DNA of 32,931 bases from Klebsiella pneumoniae (GTDB lineage Bacteria; Pseudomonadota; Gammaproteobacteria; Burkholderiales; SG8-39): assembly GCA_945906755.1 (NCBI GenBank), contig CAMDRJ010000014.1:1-32931 (forward strand), written 5' to 3'. Made by a program: the position numbers and the translations under genes. A model generated the notes under the pieces. The model did no database searches and was not told where the DNA came from. It saw only the letters and a list, made by a program, of their open reading frames with translations. Position 1 is the first letter of the stretch, and each line of letters opens with the position of its first letter. Below, piece after piece: positions 17,419 through 26,905 of this stretch.

Positions 17419-18774
17419 TCAAGACATCGAACCGGAATCGTCGCTGGTCGGCGCCTCATCGTGCCAGGCGCTATCGCGAATCGGTTTGCGACGACGTCGG
17501 CGCCGTGGTTTGTCACCTGTGGTGCGGGTGGTCGCGAGCAATGCACCGCGTTCCGCATCGTTTGCAATTTGGAATTTGGTCCACCAGTCGACCAGATCCT
17601 GCTGCGCTTCGCCGCTCGCTGCGCGCAATGCAAGAAAGTCGTAGGCGGCGCGAAAGCGGGGATGCTCCAAGAGGAGCATCGCGCGCTTGCCGGTCCGATT
17701 CTCAAGTCGGGGTTGCAGCACCCAGATTTCCCGCATCGTCGTGGTGAAGCGCCGCGGAATCGCCAGTTTCTCGGTCTGAATATCGAGGACTTCATCCATC
17801 GCAGCCATCATCGATGGGATTGTGCGTTCACCTTCTTCCTCGCGACTCTTCCAGGCCGCCAGCACTTCATGCCATAGCAGCGCGGCGAGCAGGAAGGCGG
17901 GCGATACGCCCTTGTCGTTCCGAATCCGGTCGTCAGTCTGCTGGAGTGCGAGATTGACGAAGCGCTCCCCAAGCGGTTGTTCGAGAATGACATCCAACAG
18001 CGGCATCATGCCGCGGTGCAGGCCCTCTTGACGCAGCCGGTGTACGCACGCATGCGCATGACCTGACAGCAAGAGCTTTTGCATCTCATCGAACAGCCGG
18101 GCGGCCGGCACGTTTTCGATCAGGGGTCCAAGGCGATCGATCGGCTCGCGCGATTTCTGATCGATTTGGAAGCCAAGCTTCGCTGCGAACCGAACCGCAC
18201 GTAGCATGCGAACCGGGTCCTCGCGATAGCGTGCTTCCGGATCGCCGATGATGCGCACGATCTTCGCCTTCAGATCGGCGGCGCCGCGGTGATAGTCGAG
18301 CACCTGTTCCTTGGCCGGATCGTAGTAGAGCGCATTGATCGTGAAATCGCGCCGTGCCGCATCCTGTGCGCGATTGCCAAAGACATTGTCGCGGAGCACG
18401 CGACCATGCTCATCGGTTTCCGAGGGCGTTTCGGAGCGAAAAGTTGAAACCTCAACCGTTTCATCGCCGAACATCGCATGGACCAGTTTGAACCGCCGTC
18501 CGATCAGTCGCGAGCGGCGAATCTGCTTGTGTACCTGGTCTGGCGTCGCGTTGGTGGCGACATCGTAGTCTTTGGGCTGCACGCCAAGCATGAGGTCGCG
18601 GACCGCGCCACCGACCACATAGGCCTCGAATCCGGCCTCGGCGAGTGCTTCGCAGACCTTGCGGGCGCCTGGGCTAATGGCATCGCGCCGGATGCCGTGT
18701 TTGGCAAACGATAGGACAGTCGCCTCCGTTCCATCTTGGAGTCGAAAAACCTTGCGAATCAAGCTTTTGATCAA
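17419..18774 (-). CDS. pcnB: Poly(A) polymerase I
   Basis: PcnB adds 3' poly(A) tails that promote RNA decay by exonucleases. The 451-residue protein belongs to class II nucleotidyltransferases: GGAVRD (55-60), the metal pair in KDYDVATNATP (D69, D71), the RRSRLIGRRFKLVH signature that favours PcnB over CCA-adding enzyme, RRDFTINALYYD and REDPVRMLRAVRFAAKLGF. The tail is Arg-rich (RRRRRR near 425), as in E. coli PcnB. The start is TTG at 18774 and overlaps the TGA stop of the upstream ABC ATPase gene; E. coli pcnB also uses a poor start codon that keeps levels low. Translational coupling is likely. Confidence 0.94.
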   Translation of the reverse strand: MIKSLIRKVFRLQDGTEATVLSFAKHGIRRDAISPGARKVCEALAEAGFEAYVVGGAVRDLMLGVQPKDYDVATNATPDQVHKQIRRSRLIGRRFKLVHAMFGDETVEVSTFRSETPSETDEHGRVLRDNVFGNRAQDAARRDFTINALYYDPAKEQVLDYHRGAADLKAKIVRIIGDPEARYREDPVRMLRAVRFAAKLGFQIDQKSREPIDRLGPLIENVPAARLFDEMQKLLLSGHAHACVHRLRQEGLHRGMMPLLDVILEQPLGERFVNLALQQTDDRIRNDKGVSPAFLLAALLWHEVLAAWKSREEEGERTIPSMMAAMDEVLDIQTEKLAIPRRFTTTMREIWVLQPRLENRTGKRAMLLLEHPRFRAAYDFLALRAASGEAQQDLVDWWTKFQIANDAERGALLATTRTTGDKPRRRRRRKPIRDSAWHDEAPTSDDSGSMS

Positions 18775-19553
18775 CGGAAGTGAGGTCCGAAATCGGCGTC
18801 CAAACCGGGCCAGTCCAGCCGGCAGCCATAGAGTTGCTCGACCGCCGATTGCGTAACGACCTGTGTCACAGGCCCCAGTTCGAGGCGGCCCGCATCATAC
18901 ATCATGAGGGCGTGACTACAGTACCGCAGTGCATAGACGGGCTCATGCAGTGTACAGACCACTGACCCTCCTTGTGCGGCGTGCTTGGCAAGCAAGCTCA
19001 TAGCAAGCATTTGTTGGGCAAGATCAAGATGATTGAGCGGTTCGTCAAGAAGAAGGAACTTCGGGGTCTGGGCCAGCAGTTGGGCGATCCGCGCGCGCTG
19101 GCGTTCACCGCCCGATAGCGTACGAAACCGACGCGATGCCAAGTCAGTGAGTCGCAGTGCTGCCAACGACTCGATGACCTCGCGATCATTATCGGCGGCG
19201 TCGTTGCCATACCATCCTCGATGTGGGAGCCGCGCGAGTGCCACATAGTCTTGCACGGTTCCCCAATACTCGGGGGACTCATCTTGCAGCAAAAGACCGA
19301 TTCGTCGCGCGAGGTCGCGACGGGCCCATGTTTGAATATTCGAGCCGGCCAGCAGCACCTCGCCCGCATGGTGCTTGCCGATGCCGGCCAGCGCATGCAG
19401 CAGCATCGTCTTGCCCGCACCATTGGGGCCGAGGATGGCCCAGCACTCGTTCGGGCCGATCGTCCAGGACGTCGGCTGCGCGAGGATGCGATCACCGACC
19501 TTGAGCGAAAGTTCGCGCAGTTCGAGCGTCAACGCGACCTCGCAATCAGCCAT
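18771..19553 (-). CDS. btuD: ABC transporter ATPase, BtuD/FepC family
   Basis: Cytoplasmic ATPase of a cobalamin- or siderophore-type importer. In 260 residues it shows Walker A GPNGAGKT (42-49), the Q-loop (Q90), signature LSGGE (146-150), Walker B ending D170-E171, and the switch histidine (H203). It overlaps the permease gene upstream by 25 bases and the pcnB start downstream by 4, so it sits within a coupled minus-strand operon. The BtuD label rests on the FecCD-type partner; a siderophore or heme ATPase (FecE, HmuV) would look much the same. No substrate-binding protein or TonB receptor gene is nearby. Confidence 0.85.
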   Translation of the reverse strand: MADCEVALTLELRELSLKVGDRILAQPTSWTIGPNECWAILGPNGAGKTMLLHALAGIGKHHAGEVLLAGSNIQTWARRDLARRIGLLLQDESPEYWGTVQDYVALARLPHRGWYGNDAADNDREVIESLAALRLTDLASRRFRTLSGGERQRARIAQLLAQTPKFLLLDEPLNHLDLAQQMLAMSLLAKHAAQGGSVVCTLHEPVYALRYCSHALMMYDAGRLELGPVTQVVTQSAVEQLYGCRLDWPGLDADFGPHFR

Positions 19554-20539
19554 AGCAGCACCGGCACGCCAATCACCGCAGTCGCCACGCCAACCGGAAT
19601 TTCAATCGGTGCGGCAATCGTGCGCGCAACGGTATCGGCAACCGTGAGCAGGATGCCGCCACCCAGCACTGAAAGGGGTACGAGCGAACGATGGGCGTGC
19701 CAACCGATCAGGCGAAAGACGTGCGGCACCGCAATGCCGACAAAGCCGATCGCGCCGGCTTCAAGCACCGCAGCGACGGTTGCCACGGTTGCGCAGAGCA
19801 AGGCAATCGATTGCGTCCAGCCCACCGAGACGCCGAGCAGACCCGCTTTCATCGTGCCAAGGGTTAGCGCATCGAGATTCGTGCGCAGCCCAAACGCGAT
19901 GAGGGTGAGGGCTGCCAAGATCGCCGCTGGCCATCCGGGTTCGCGTGATGATGAAAGATCCCCCATGAGCCAAAACAGCATGCCCTGGACCTGTCCGGCC
20001 GGTGAAATCGTTAGGATCAGTGCAACGAAAGCCCCACATGCGGAGGCGATGCCAACGCCTGCTAACAGGACGCGATAGATATCCCATCCGGATGCGCGCG
20101 CCGCAAATCCTGTGACCAGCACCACGACCGCACCGGCACCGAGCAGCCCGAACAGCCCAATAAAAAACGGGCTCAACCCGAGCATCATCGCCAACAAGCC
20201 GCCGACCGAGACGCCGCCCGACACGCCAAGCACATAGGGATCGGCCAGGGGATTGCGCAGCAGCGTTTGTAGCAAGACGCCGGCCAGCGCGAGCAGCCCG
20301 CCGGTGACGAACGCTGTGATGGCGCGCGGCAAGCGATGCGTCCAGACAATCTCCTGGAAGATCGGATCGCCTGCGCCAACCAGCGCGACGGTCCAATCGT
20401 GCATTCCGATTGGCACGCTACCGAATAGCGTCGCCAATAACATGACCGCCGGTGCCATGCCAAGGAGCCCGACGATCGCGAGGCGGTAAGACACGGCTGG
20501 ACCCGGGGTATGGGTCAGTGCAGCGAAATGATCGGCCAA
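19529..20539 (-). CDS. btuC: FecCD/BtuC-type ABC transporter permease
   Basis: Inner-membrane permease for vitamin B12 or iron-siderophore import. The 336-residue protein is strongly hydrophobic, with about 9-10 membrane segments, and has the family motifs RLPRAITAFVTGG(L)LALAG, LLRNPLADPYVLGVSGG, FWLMGDLSS and the cytoplasmic coupling region around GAIGFVGIAVPHVFR. As numbered the start is TTG at 20539, overlapping the HAD gene by 25 bases; GTG at 20494 is a plausible shorter start. It is paired with the downstream ATPase. The cobalamin assignment is a guess; FecCD family membership is secure. Confidence 0.87.
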   Translation of the reverse strand: MADHFAALTHTPGPAVSYRLAIVGLLGMAPAVMLLATLFGSVPIGMHDWTVALVGAGDPIFQEIVWTHRLPRAITAFVTGGLLALAGVLLQTLLRNPLADPYVLGVSGGVSVGGLLAMMLGLSPFFIGLFGLLGAGAVVVLVTGFAARASGWDIYRVLLAGVGIASACGAFVALILTISPAGQVQGMLFWLMGDLSSSREPGWPAAILAALTLIAFGLRTNLDALTLGTMKAGLLGVSVGWTQSIALLCATVATVAAVLEAGAIGFVGIAVPHVFRLIGWHAHRSLVPLSVLGGGILLTVADTVARTIAAPIEIPVGVATAVIGVPVLLWLIARSR

Positions 20540-21177
20540 CCCCGCTCCATAGCGATTGCGCGAAGCCGATCATCCGGATCCACGGCAACCGGATGGCTCA
20601 CAATCTCAAGAAGCGGCAGATCATTGGCCGAGTCGCTGTAGAACCAGACCGCATGGTGAGCCGCCAGCGTTCGTCCATCGCCTGCGAGCCATTGTTCGAC
20701 ACGCGTAATCTTGCCTTCACGAAAGGACGGCGTGCCTGTTGATCGTCCGGTGAAGCGACCGTCGATCTCCTCGATCTCCGTGCCGATCAAATGCGGAATG
20801 TTGAGATGGGCGGCGATCGGGCGAGTAATGAAGGTATTGGTGGCGGTAACGATCGCCAGCGTCCGCTCGCGTATTCGGTGGGATTCGATGAGCGCTGTGG
20901 CGTGCTTGGCAACCATCGGTTCGATGGTCTGTTGCATGAATTGGCGATGCCAAGCGTCCAGTTGCGCTCGGCTGTACTTCGCCAATGGCGCCAGCTGAAA
21001 GTCGAGAAACGTATTGATATCGAGCGTCCCGGCTTTGTACTGTTCATAGAACTCGAGATTGCGCGCTTCATAGGCGGCGCGCTCGAGTACGCCTTGCTCG
21101 ATGAGGAACTGGGCCCAGGCATAGTCGCTATCGCCATTGAGCAAGGTATTGTCGAGGTCAAACAGGGTCAGTTCCAT
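20515..21177 (-). CDS. HAD-IB family hydrolase, SerB-like phosphatase
   Basis: A 220-residue haloacid-dehalogenase superfamily phosphatase. Motif I is FDLDNTLL (nucleophile D7, acid/base D9), motif II lies in AIVTATNTF, and motif III is YSDSANDLPLLE. The helical cap segment between (YAWAQFLIEQG, EFYEQYKAGTL) is typical of subfamily IB, which includes phosphoserine phosphatase and CicA. This gene is regularly found beside hda in betaproteobacteria, in my recollection. Its physiological substrate is unknown. It overlaps hda by 20 bases and the permease gene by 25, so it is cotranscribed. Confidence 0.88.
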   Translation of the reverse strand: MELTLFDLDNTLLNGDSDYAWAQFLIEQGVLERAAYEARNLEFYEQYKAGTLDINTFLDFQLAPLAKYSRAQLDAWHRQFMQQTIEPMVAKHATALIESHRIRERTLAIVTATNTFITRPIAAHLNIPHLIGTEIEEIDGRFTGRSTGTPSFREGKITRVEQWLAGDGRTLAAHHAVWFYSDSANDLPLLEIVSHPVAVDPDDRLRAIAMERGWPIISLH

Positions 21178-21862
21178 GGAGGGGATTGGCGATGCGCAGT
21201 TGTTGAAGGAGTTGCCGGACCAGGGGCAAGGTCGGTGGACGTTTTTGCGACAAGGTGTAGCGATCGAGCATTTCGATCAATGCCATCAGCGTGCCCATAT
21301 CGCGCCCGGCATGTACGAGAAGGTAGCGGAAAATCTCGTTGAGCGGCGGCAGGCTGCGCGCGCTCGCATAGGCTTGCATGGCGGCGAATTTCTCATCATC
21401 AGAGAGCGGCAGCACTTCAAAGACGATGCCCGAGGCAAGGCGCGAGCGAACGTCGTCCCGCGCAGCAAGTGACGCGGGTGATCGATCAGCCGCCACCAGC
21501 ATCGAATCGGCCCGCTGCCCAGGGCGGTTGAACCACTCGAAGATCGCTTGTTCGCCGGCCGCCGATAATCGCTCTGCGTTATCGAGGGCGATGAGATCGG
21601 CGCCAAGCTGCGTGCTGGATTCGAGCACTGGCGCATCGATGTAGCATGCGGTGCGCTGAGCGGTTGCGGCCGCGGCGACCGCGGCATGCAACAGATGCGT
21701 GCGGCCAACGCCGGCACCGCCCCAAAGATAGGCAGCACGATGCGGCAGCTCGCCATCAGCAAGGTGCCTGAGGGCTTGGAGCATCGGGCCGTTGCCGCCA
21801 ATGACGAAGCTGGCGAACGTGGGAGCGGGCGGGGCGGCCAGCTCAAGGACGAATTGTTCCAT
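21158..21862 (-). CDS. hda: DnaA regulatory inactivator Hda
   Basis: Hda is a short DnaA paralogue which, with the loaded sliding clamp, stimulates ATP hydrolysis on DnaA to prevent re-initiation. From ATG 21862 it has 234 residues: an N-terminal clamp-binding type segment (MEQFVLEL), Walker A-like [15 protein letters not shown] with Arg in place of Lys as I recall for many Hda proteins, Walker B-like [10 protein letters not shown], and a sensor region ending [15 protein letters not shown]. It lacks the DnaA DNA-binding domain. ATG 21898 is an alternative start adding 12 residues. It is read divergently from purM, a common betaproteobacterial pair, and overlaps the HAD gene by 20 bases. Confidence 0.9.
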   Translation of the reverse strand: MEQFVLELAAPPAPTFASFVIGGNGPMLQALRHLADGELPHRAAYLWGGAGVGRTHLLHAAVAAAATAQRTACYIDAPVLESSTQLGADLIALDNAERLSAAGEQAIFEWFNRPGQRADSMLVAADRSPASLAARDDVRSRLASGIVFEVLPLSDDEKFAAMQAYASARSLPPLNEIFRYLLVHAGRDMGTLMALIEMLDRYTLSQKRPPTLPLVRQLLQQLRIANPLHGTDPV

Positions 21863-21964
21863 CTTTCCAGTAGAATCACGGCGTGTATCGGATGCCACGC
21901 CGTACCAGATGCCACTTTAGCAGGCCGTAACCTTCACGGGCAGAGCGCCCCAGCGGATCGCGTA

Positions 21965-23020
21965 TTGACCTCTCCTAAATCCGGACCGCCCGCGGGCGGC
22001 CTTTCCTATCGCGACGCTGGCGTCGATATCGACGCGGGCGATGCTTTGGTCGAGCGTATCAAGCCGCTGGCGCGACGGACGATGCGCCCCGAGGTGCTGG
22101 CCGGCATCGGCGGTTTTGGCGCACTGTGCGCGATTCCGAAAAAATATCGCGAGCCGATTCTCGTTTCGGGCACCGATGGTGTCGGCACCAAGCTGAAGCT
22201 GGCGTTCGCACTCGACAAACACAATACGGTTGGCATCGATCTGGTCGCGATGAGCGTCAATGATGTGCTGGTGCAAGGCGCCGAGCCGCTCTTTTTCCTC
22301 GACTACTTTGCCTGCGGGAAGCTCGATGTCGATGTTGCCGCGGATGTGGTGGCCGGCATCGCGCGCGGCTGCGAGATGGCCGGCTGTGCATTGATCGGCG
22401 GCGAAACCGCGGAGATGCCGGGCATGTATCCGGTTGGCGAATACGATCTCGCGGGCTTCGCGGTGGGTGTCGTTGAGCGGAGCGCCATTCTGGATGGGCG
22501 CTCGATTGCCGCGGGTGATGCGATCATCGGGCTGGCCTCAAGTGGCCCGCATTCCAACGGCTACTCGATGATCCGGCGCATTCTTGAACTGAGTGGTGCC
22601 GACACCGGCTCGCAATTGGGCGGGCGTACGCTCGGTGAGTGCTTGTTGGAACCGACGCGCATCTATGTGAAATCGGTGCTGGCATTGCGCGAAGCGGTGC
22701 CGATCAAAGGCCTTGCACACATCACAGGTGGTGGCTTGACCGAAAATATTCCGCGCATCCTTCCTGACCAAACCATGGCGGTGTTGCGTCGTGATGCGTG
22801 GCCACGGTCTGATGTCTTCACTTGGATTCAGCAAGCGGGGAATGTCGCCGATGCCGAAATGCATCGCACGTTTAACTGTGGCATCGGCATGGTGGTGGTG
22901 GTGGCCGAAGCCGATGTCGATCGCTCGCTTGCGATGCTTCGTGCGAGCGGCGAGTCGGCGTATCGAATTGGTTCGATCGCCGCGCACGACGCGAGCCTGC
23001 CCCGGGTTGCGATCCGCTAA
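21965..23020 (+). CDS. purM: Phosphoribosylformylglycinamidine cyclo-ligase (AIR synthetase)
   Basis: PurM closes FGAM to aminoimidazole ribotide with ATP, the fifth step of purine synthesis. From TTG 21965 the product is 351 residues, the normal length. Motifs: [78 protein letters not shown], and [16 protein letters not shown]. The frame stays open far upstream but that part is the complement of hda and lacks any ATG near the family N-terminus, so TTG is chosen, with no strong ribosome site. Divergent from hda; dnaE follows 12 bases after the stop. Confidence 0.94.
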   Translation: MTSPKSGPPAGGLSYRDAGVDIDAGDALVERIKPLARRTMRPEVLAGIGGFGALCAIPKKYREPILVSGTDGVGTKLKLAFALDKHNTVGIDLVAMSVNDVLVQGAEPLFFLDYFACGKLDVDVAADVVAGIARGCEMAGCALIGGETAEMPGMYPVGEYDLAGFAVGVVERSAILDGRSIAAGDAIIGLASSGPHSNGYSMIRRILELSGADTGSQLGGRTLGECLLEPTRIYVKSVLALREAVPIKGLAHITGGGLTENIPRILPDQTMAVLRRDAWPRSDVFTWIQQAGNVADAEMHRTFNCGIGMVVVVAEADVDRSLAMLRASGESAYRIGSIAAHDASLPRVAIR

Positions 23021-23032
23021 GGTGGGATGAGT

Positions 23033-26000
23033 ATGGCCGATCCGCGCTTCGTCCACCTACGCCTGCACACCGAGTTCTCGATCACCGATAGCGTGGTGCG
23101 AATCGATGTGGCGGTCGCGCGCGCGGCGCATGATGGCATGGGTGCATTGGCCATCACCGATCTCTCCAACCTGTTCGGCATGACCAAGTTCTATCAGGCG
23201 AGCCGCGCTGCCGGCGTGAAGCCGATTCTTGGCGCTGACGTCTGGATCACTAATGATATCGATCGCGATAAAGCGAGCCGCCTTCTGCTTTTGTGCTGCT
23301 CGAAGGCGGGCTATCTCAATTTATCGAAGCTGCTCTCGCAGGCTTGGCTATCCAATCGTCACCGCGGTCGCGCGGAATTGCGTCGCGAATGGATCGAGCA
23401 CCATGCAGACGGCCTGATCGCCTTATCGGGTGGCATGCAGGGCGACGTCGGCGCTGCGCTGCAAGCCGGCAATGACGCGCTCGCGATGCGCCTTGCAACA
23501 TCATGGGCCCGCATGTTCCCCGAGCGCTTCTACATTGAATTGCAGCGTGCCGGTGCCACTGGCACCGAGGAATACATCGAAGGCGCGTTATCGGTCGCGA
23601 CGCGATTGGGCATTGCGGTGGTGGCCACCCATCCGGTGCAATTTTTGGAGCCCGACCAATTCAAGGCCCATGAAGCGCGCGTCTGTATCGCCGAAGGGTA
23701 TGTGCTTTCCGATCAGCGCCGGCCGCGCCTGATCACGCCGGACAGTTATTTCAAGACGCAAGCCGAAATGGTCGAGTTGTTCGCCGATATTCCGGAAGCG
23801 TTGGCCAACGCGGTGGAAATCGCCAGGCGAAGCAACCTCGTCTTGGAGCTTGGCAAACCGAAGTTGCCGCTGTTTCCGACGCCGACCGGCATCACGCTCG
23901 ATGATCATCTGGTGCAACTGGCGCAAATTGGCCTCGTCAAGCGCATGGAGCAGTTGTATCCGGCGCCGGAAGCACGGGCCGCGGAGGTCAAGCGTTATGC
24001 CGATCGTCTCGCGTTCGAATGCAAGACGATCATTCAGATGGGTTTCCCGGGCTACTTCCTGATCGTCGCCGACTTCATCAATTGGGCGAAAACCAATGGC
24101 ATCCCGGTTGGCCCAGGGCGCGGTTCGGGTGCCGGATCGTTGGTCGCTTATTCCCTTGGCATCACCGATCTCGATCCCTTGCGCTACGATCTTCTGTTCG
24201 AGCGCTTTCTGAATCCTGAGCGCGTATCGATGCCCGATTTCGATATCGACTTCTGCCAGGATGGCCGCGATCGCGTCATCGAGTATGTTCGCGACAAGTA
24301 CGGCAAGGAGTCGGTGTCGCAGATTGCCACGTTCGGCACGATGGCCGCAAAAGCGGTGGTACGCGATGTCGGTCGCGTCATGGAGTGGGGATACGGGCGC
24401 ACCGATGAGCTTGCCAAGCTGATTCCATTCCAACCCGGCAAGCTGATAACGCTCAAGATGGCGCGCGAGATGGAACCGCGGCTGGCCGATCGCGAGCGCG
24501 ACGAAGAAGACACCCGCGATCTGTTGGCGCTCGCCGAGCAACTCGAAGGGCTCACACGCAACGTCGGCATGCACGCAGGCGGGGTGTTGATTGCACCGGG
24601 CAAGCTCACCGATTTCTGTCCGGTCTATGCCGCGGAAGGCTCCACCAATATCGTCTCGCAACTCGATAAAGACGATGTCGAAGCGATTGGCCTGGTGAAG
24701 TTCGATTTTCTCGGTCTCACCACGCTCACGATTCTCGATTGGACCTTGCGCTTCATCAAACGCCTCGATCCGGCGAGTACCATCGCACTCGATGCGCTGC
24801 CGCTTGACGATGCGCCGTCCTACAAGATCTTTCAGAAGGCCAATACCAGCGCGATCTTCCAGTTTGAATCGCGCGGCATGCGCGATCTCCTGAACCGCGC
24901 CCAACCGGATCGCTTCGAAGACATCATCGCGCTGGTGGCGCTGTTTCGGCCCGGTCCGATGGATCTCATCCCGGACTTCATCAACCGCAAGCACGGCCGC
25001 GAGACGGTGCACTATCCCGATCCGCGTCTGGAGCCGATTCTTGGATCGACCTACGGCATCATGGTCTATCAGGAACAGGTGATGCAGATCGCGCAGTCGA
25101 TCGGCGGTTATTCGCTTGGCAGCGCGGATCTGCTACGCCGGGCGATGGGCAAGAAAAAACCGGAGGAAATGGCCTTGCATCGTGGCCAGTTCGTCGACGG
25201 CGCCGCGAAAAACCAGGTGCCCGCGCTCAAGGCCAATGAGCTGTTCGATTTGATGGAGAAGTTCGCCGGCTACGGTTTCAATAAATCGCATGCGGCCGCC
25301 TATGCGTTGGTCGCCTACCAGACGGCGTACTTCAAGGCGCATCATCCGGCGCCGTTCATGGCGGCGAACTTGTGCGCAGTGATGGACGATACCGACAAGG
25401 TCCGTCAGTTCTACGACGATGCCAAGGACAATGGCCTCACCATCCTGCCGCCCGATATCAATGCGAGCGAATACCGCTTCGTGCCGGTCGATGCAAAAAC
25501 CATTCGCTACGGATTGGGCGCATTAAAGGGTACGGGCGAGTCGGCGGTCAATGGTATCGTCGCCGCGCGCGCCGCCAAGCCATTCACCGATTTGTTCGAT
25601 TTTTGCCGGCGCGTTGACAAGCGTCTAGTGAATCGGCGTACCGTCGAATCATTGGTTCGCGGCGGCGCATTCGATTCGCTGGACGATCATCGCGCGCGAT
25701 TGCTCGCATCGGCGGGTGTCGCGATGGAAGCTGCGGAGCAGGCCGAAGCCGATGCCTTGCAGGTGAGTTTGTTTGGCGATGATGCGAATGACGGAGCGCC
25801 GGTTGCGATGGTGCAGGCCGCGCCATGGAGCGAGCGCCAGCGCCTGCAGGAAGAAAAAGTCGCGCTCGGCTTCTATCTGAGCGGACATCCGTTCAATTCG
25901 TATCGCAAGGAAATCGGCGGCATCGTCCGCGTGCGTTTGGCGGAGCTGGTACCGCGCAATGAGCCGATGATGTTGGGCGGCATCGTGGTATCGGCGCGCA

Positions 26001-26458
26001 CGCAGATGACGCGCCGCGGCCGGATGTCGATCGTGCTCATCGATGATGGCACCGCGCAGGTCGAGGTGTCGATCTTCAACGAACTGTTCGAGCAATGTCG
26101 CGACGTGATTCGCGAGGATCAGCCGATCGTGGTGCTTGGCAAGGTCCAGAAGGACGAATTCTCAGGCGGCTTCAGGATTACCGCCGAGTCGATCTATGAT
26201 CTTGCCGCGCTTCGCTCGCGCTTTGCACGTGAGCTGAAGCTCTCGATGAACGGCGAAGCCGACGCACAGAAGCTCGCTACGCTGCTTGGGCCTTATCGAA
26301 ACGGCGTGCTATCGGTGCAGGTGCGCTATCAGAAACACAATGCGATTTGCGAGGCGCGTCTTGGTGAGTCGTGGAAGATCTCGCCCGAGGAGCCGCTCAT
26401 TAGTGCGCTCACCGACTGGCTGACGGCTGAAAACGTGGAAATCGTTTATTCCAGTTAA
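23033..26458 (+). CDS. dnaE: DNA polymerase III alpha subunit
   Basis: The replicative polymerase subunit. The 1141-residue protein has the DnaE1 order: PHP domain (HLRLHTEFSITDS; H-containing motifs), the polymerase core with PDFDIDF (D402, D404) and the third catalytic aspartate in VKFDFLGL (D558), GFNKSHAAAYALVAYQTA, helix-hairpin-helix region, and an OB fold near the end (EPMMLGGIVVSARTQMTRRG). Length matches E. coli DnaE (1160), so it is the main polymerase and not the error-prone DnaE2. ATG 23033 is preferred because AAGGTGG starts at the purM stop, 8 bases upstream; ATG 23027 sits too close to it. It follows purM closely, suggesting cotranscription. Confidence 0.96.
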   Translation: MADPRFVHLRLHTEFSITDSVVRIDVAVARAAHDGMGALAITDLSNLFGMTKFYQASRAAGVKPILGADVWITNDIDRDKASRLLLLCCSKAGYLNLSKLLSQAWLSNRHRGRAELRREWIEHHADGLIALSGGMQGDVGAALQAGNDALAMRLATSWARMFPERFYIELQRAGATGTEEYIEGALSVATRLGIAVVATHPVQFLEPDQFKAHEARVCIAEGYVLSDQRRPRLITPDSYFKTQAEMVELFADIPEALANAVEIARRSNLVLELGKPKLPLFPTPTGITLDDHLVQLAQIGLVKRMEQLYPAPEARAAEVKRYADRLAFECKTIIQMGFPGYFLIVADFINWAKTNGIPVGPGRGSGAGSLVAYSLGITDLDPLRYDLLFERFLNPERVSMPDFDIDFCQDGRDRVIEYVRDKYGKESVSQIATFGTMAAKAVVRDVGRVMEWGYGRTDELAKLIPFQPGKLITLKMAREMEPRLADRERDEEDTRDLLALAEQLEGLTRNVGMHAGGVLIAPGKLTDFCPVYAAEGSTNIVSQLDKDDVEAIGLVKFDFLGLTTLTILDWTLRFIKRLDPASTIALDALPLDDAPSYKIFQKANTSAIFQFESRGMRDLLNRAQPDRFEDIIALVALFRPGPMDLIPDFINRKHGRETVHYPDPRLEPILGSTYGIMVYQEQVMQIAQSIGGYSLGSADLLRRAMGKKKPEEMALHRGQFVDGAAKNQVPALKANELFDLMEKFAGYGFNKSHAAAYALVAYQTAYFKAHHPAPFMAANLCAVMDDTDKVRQFYDDAKDNGLTILPPDINASEYRFVPVDAKTIRYGLGALKGTGESAVNGIVAARAAKPFTDLFDFCRRVDKRLVNRRTVESLVRGGAFDSLDDHRARLLASAGVAMEAAEQAEADALQVSLFGDDANDGAPVAMVQAAPWSERQRLQEEKVALGFYLSGHPFNSYRKEIGGIVRVRLAELVPRNEPMMLGGIVVSARTQMTRRGRMSIVLIDDGTAQVEVSIFNELFEQCRDVIREDQPIVVLGKVQKDEFSGGFRITAESIYDLAALRSRFARELKLSMNGEADAQKLATLLGPYRNGVLSVQVRYQKHNAICEARLGESWKISPEEPLISALTDWLTAENVEIVYSS

Positions 26459-26874
26459 GGGCGCGCAAACCACGCCGCCGCTTCCGGTCCTTGCAACTCA
26501 TAGATCGCGCCGCCACAGGCGAGAATCACCGGCAATAGAAAAATCGCGATCCCGATGAGCGATGACCGTTCGCCCGCCTTCCATGCGGTGTAGCCTTTCT
26601 GGAACGCGATCAGACAACACAATGCGATCAGCACGATGCAGAAGTACTGCAGCATCCAGCGCCCCCAGGGCTTGCCCTGCAGCACGCCGATACTCGCTGC
26701 GAAACCGGCGATCCAGATACCGAAGATCACCATCTCGTTAATCGCATTGTTGACGAGATGCCGGCGCTCCGTCTCAGACGCGCGCATGAGCGCAAGCACG
26801 AAGGCCACGCCAAGGCCCAGCACCACGAAGGACGTGATGAGAAAAAACCAACCGATAATCAGCATGACATTCAT
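26455..26874 (-). CDS. Small integral membrane protein of unknown function
   Basis: A 139-residue protein with four clear hydrophobic segments: residues 3-30 (IIGWFFLITSFVVLGLGVAF), about 45-63 (MVIFGIWIAGFAASIGVL), about 72-92 (MLQYFCIVLIALCCLIAF), and about 105-125 (LIGIAIFLLPVILACGGAIY). Charged loops lie between. I do not recognise a family. It converges with dnaE and the two stop codons share the bases TTAA (26455-26458). No clear ribosome site precedes the ATG. Its upstream side is flanked by the REP-like pair at 26906-26994. Consistent hydrophobic pattern and ATG make it likely real; function is open. Confidence 0.65.
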   Translation of the reverse strand: MNVMLIIGWFFLITSFVVLGLGVAFVLALMRASETERRHLVNNAINEMVIFGIWIAGFAASIGVLQGKPWGRWMLQYFCIVLIALCCLIAFQKGYTAWKAGERSSLIGIAIFLLPVILACGGAIYELQGPEAAAWFARP

Positions 26875-26905
26875 CGTTGCGACTTAGCTGTGTGTTAATA
26901 AGGCT

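Noticed and set aside
21680-21730. Hda Walker A with Arg instead of Lys
   Set aside because: GRTHLL-type P-loops are usual in Hda proteins as far as I recall, so not reported as a defect.
21686-21964. N-terminal extension of purM
   Set aside because: The frame is open but lies mostly opposite hda, and PurM reaches its normal length from TTG 21965.
23588-25012. Long minus-strand open frame (474 codons) inside dnaE
   Set aside because: Complement of the catalytic core of DnaE; composition is shadow-like (Arg, His, Asp rich) and no family is recognised.
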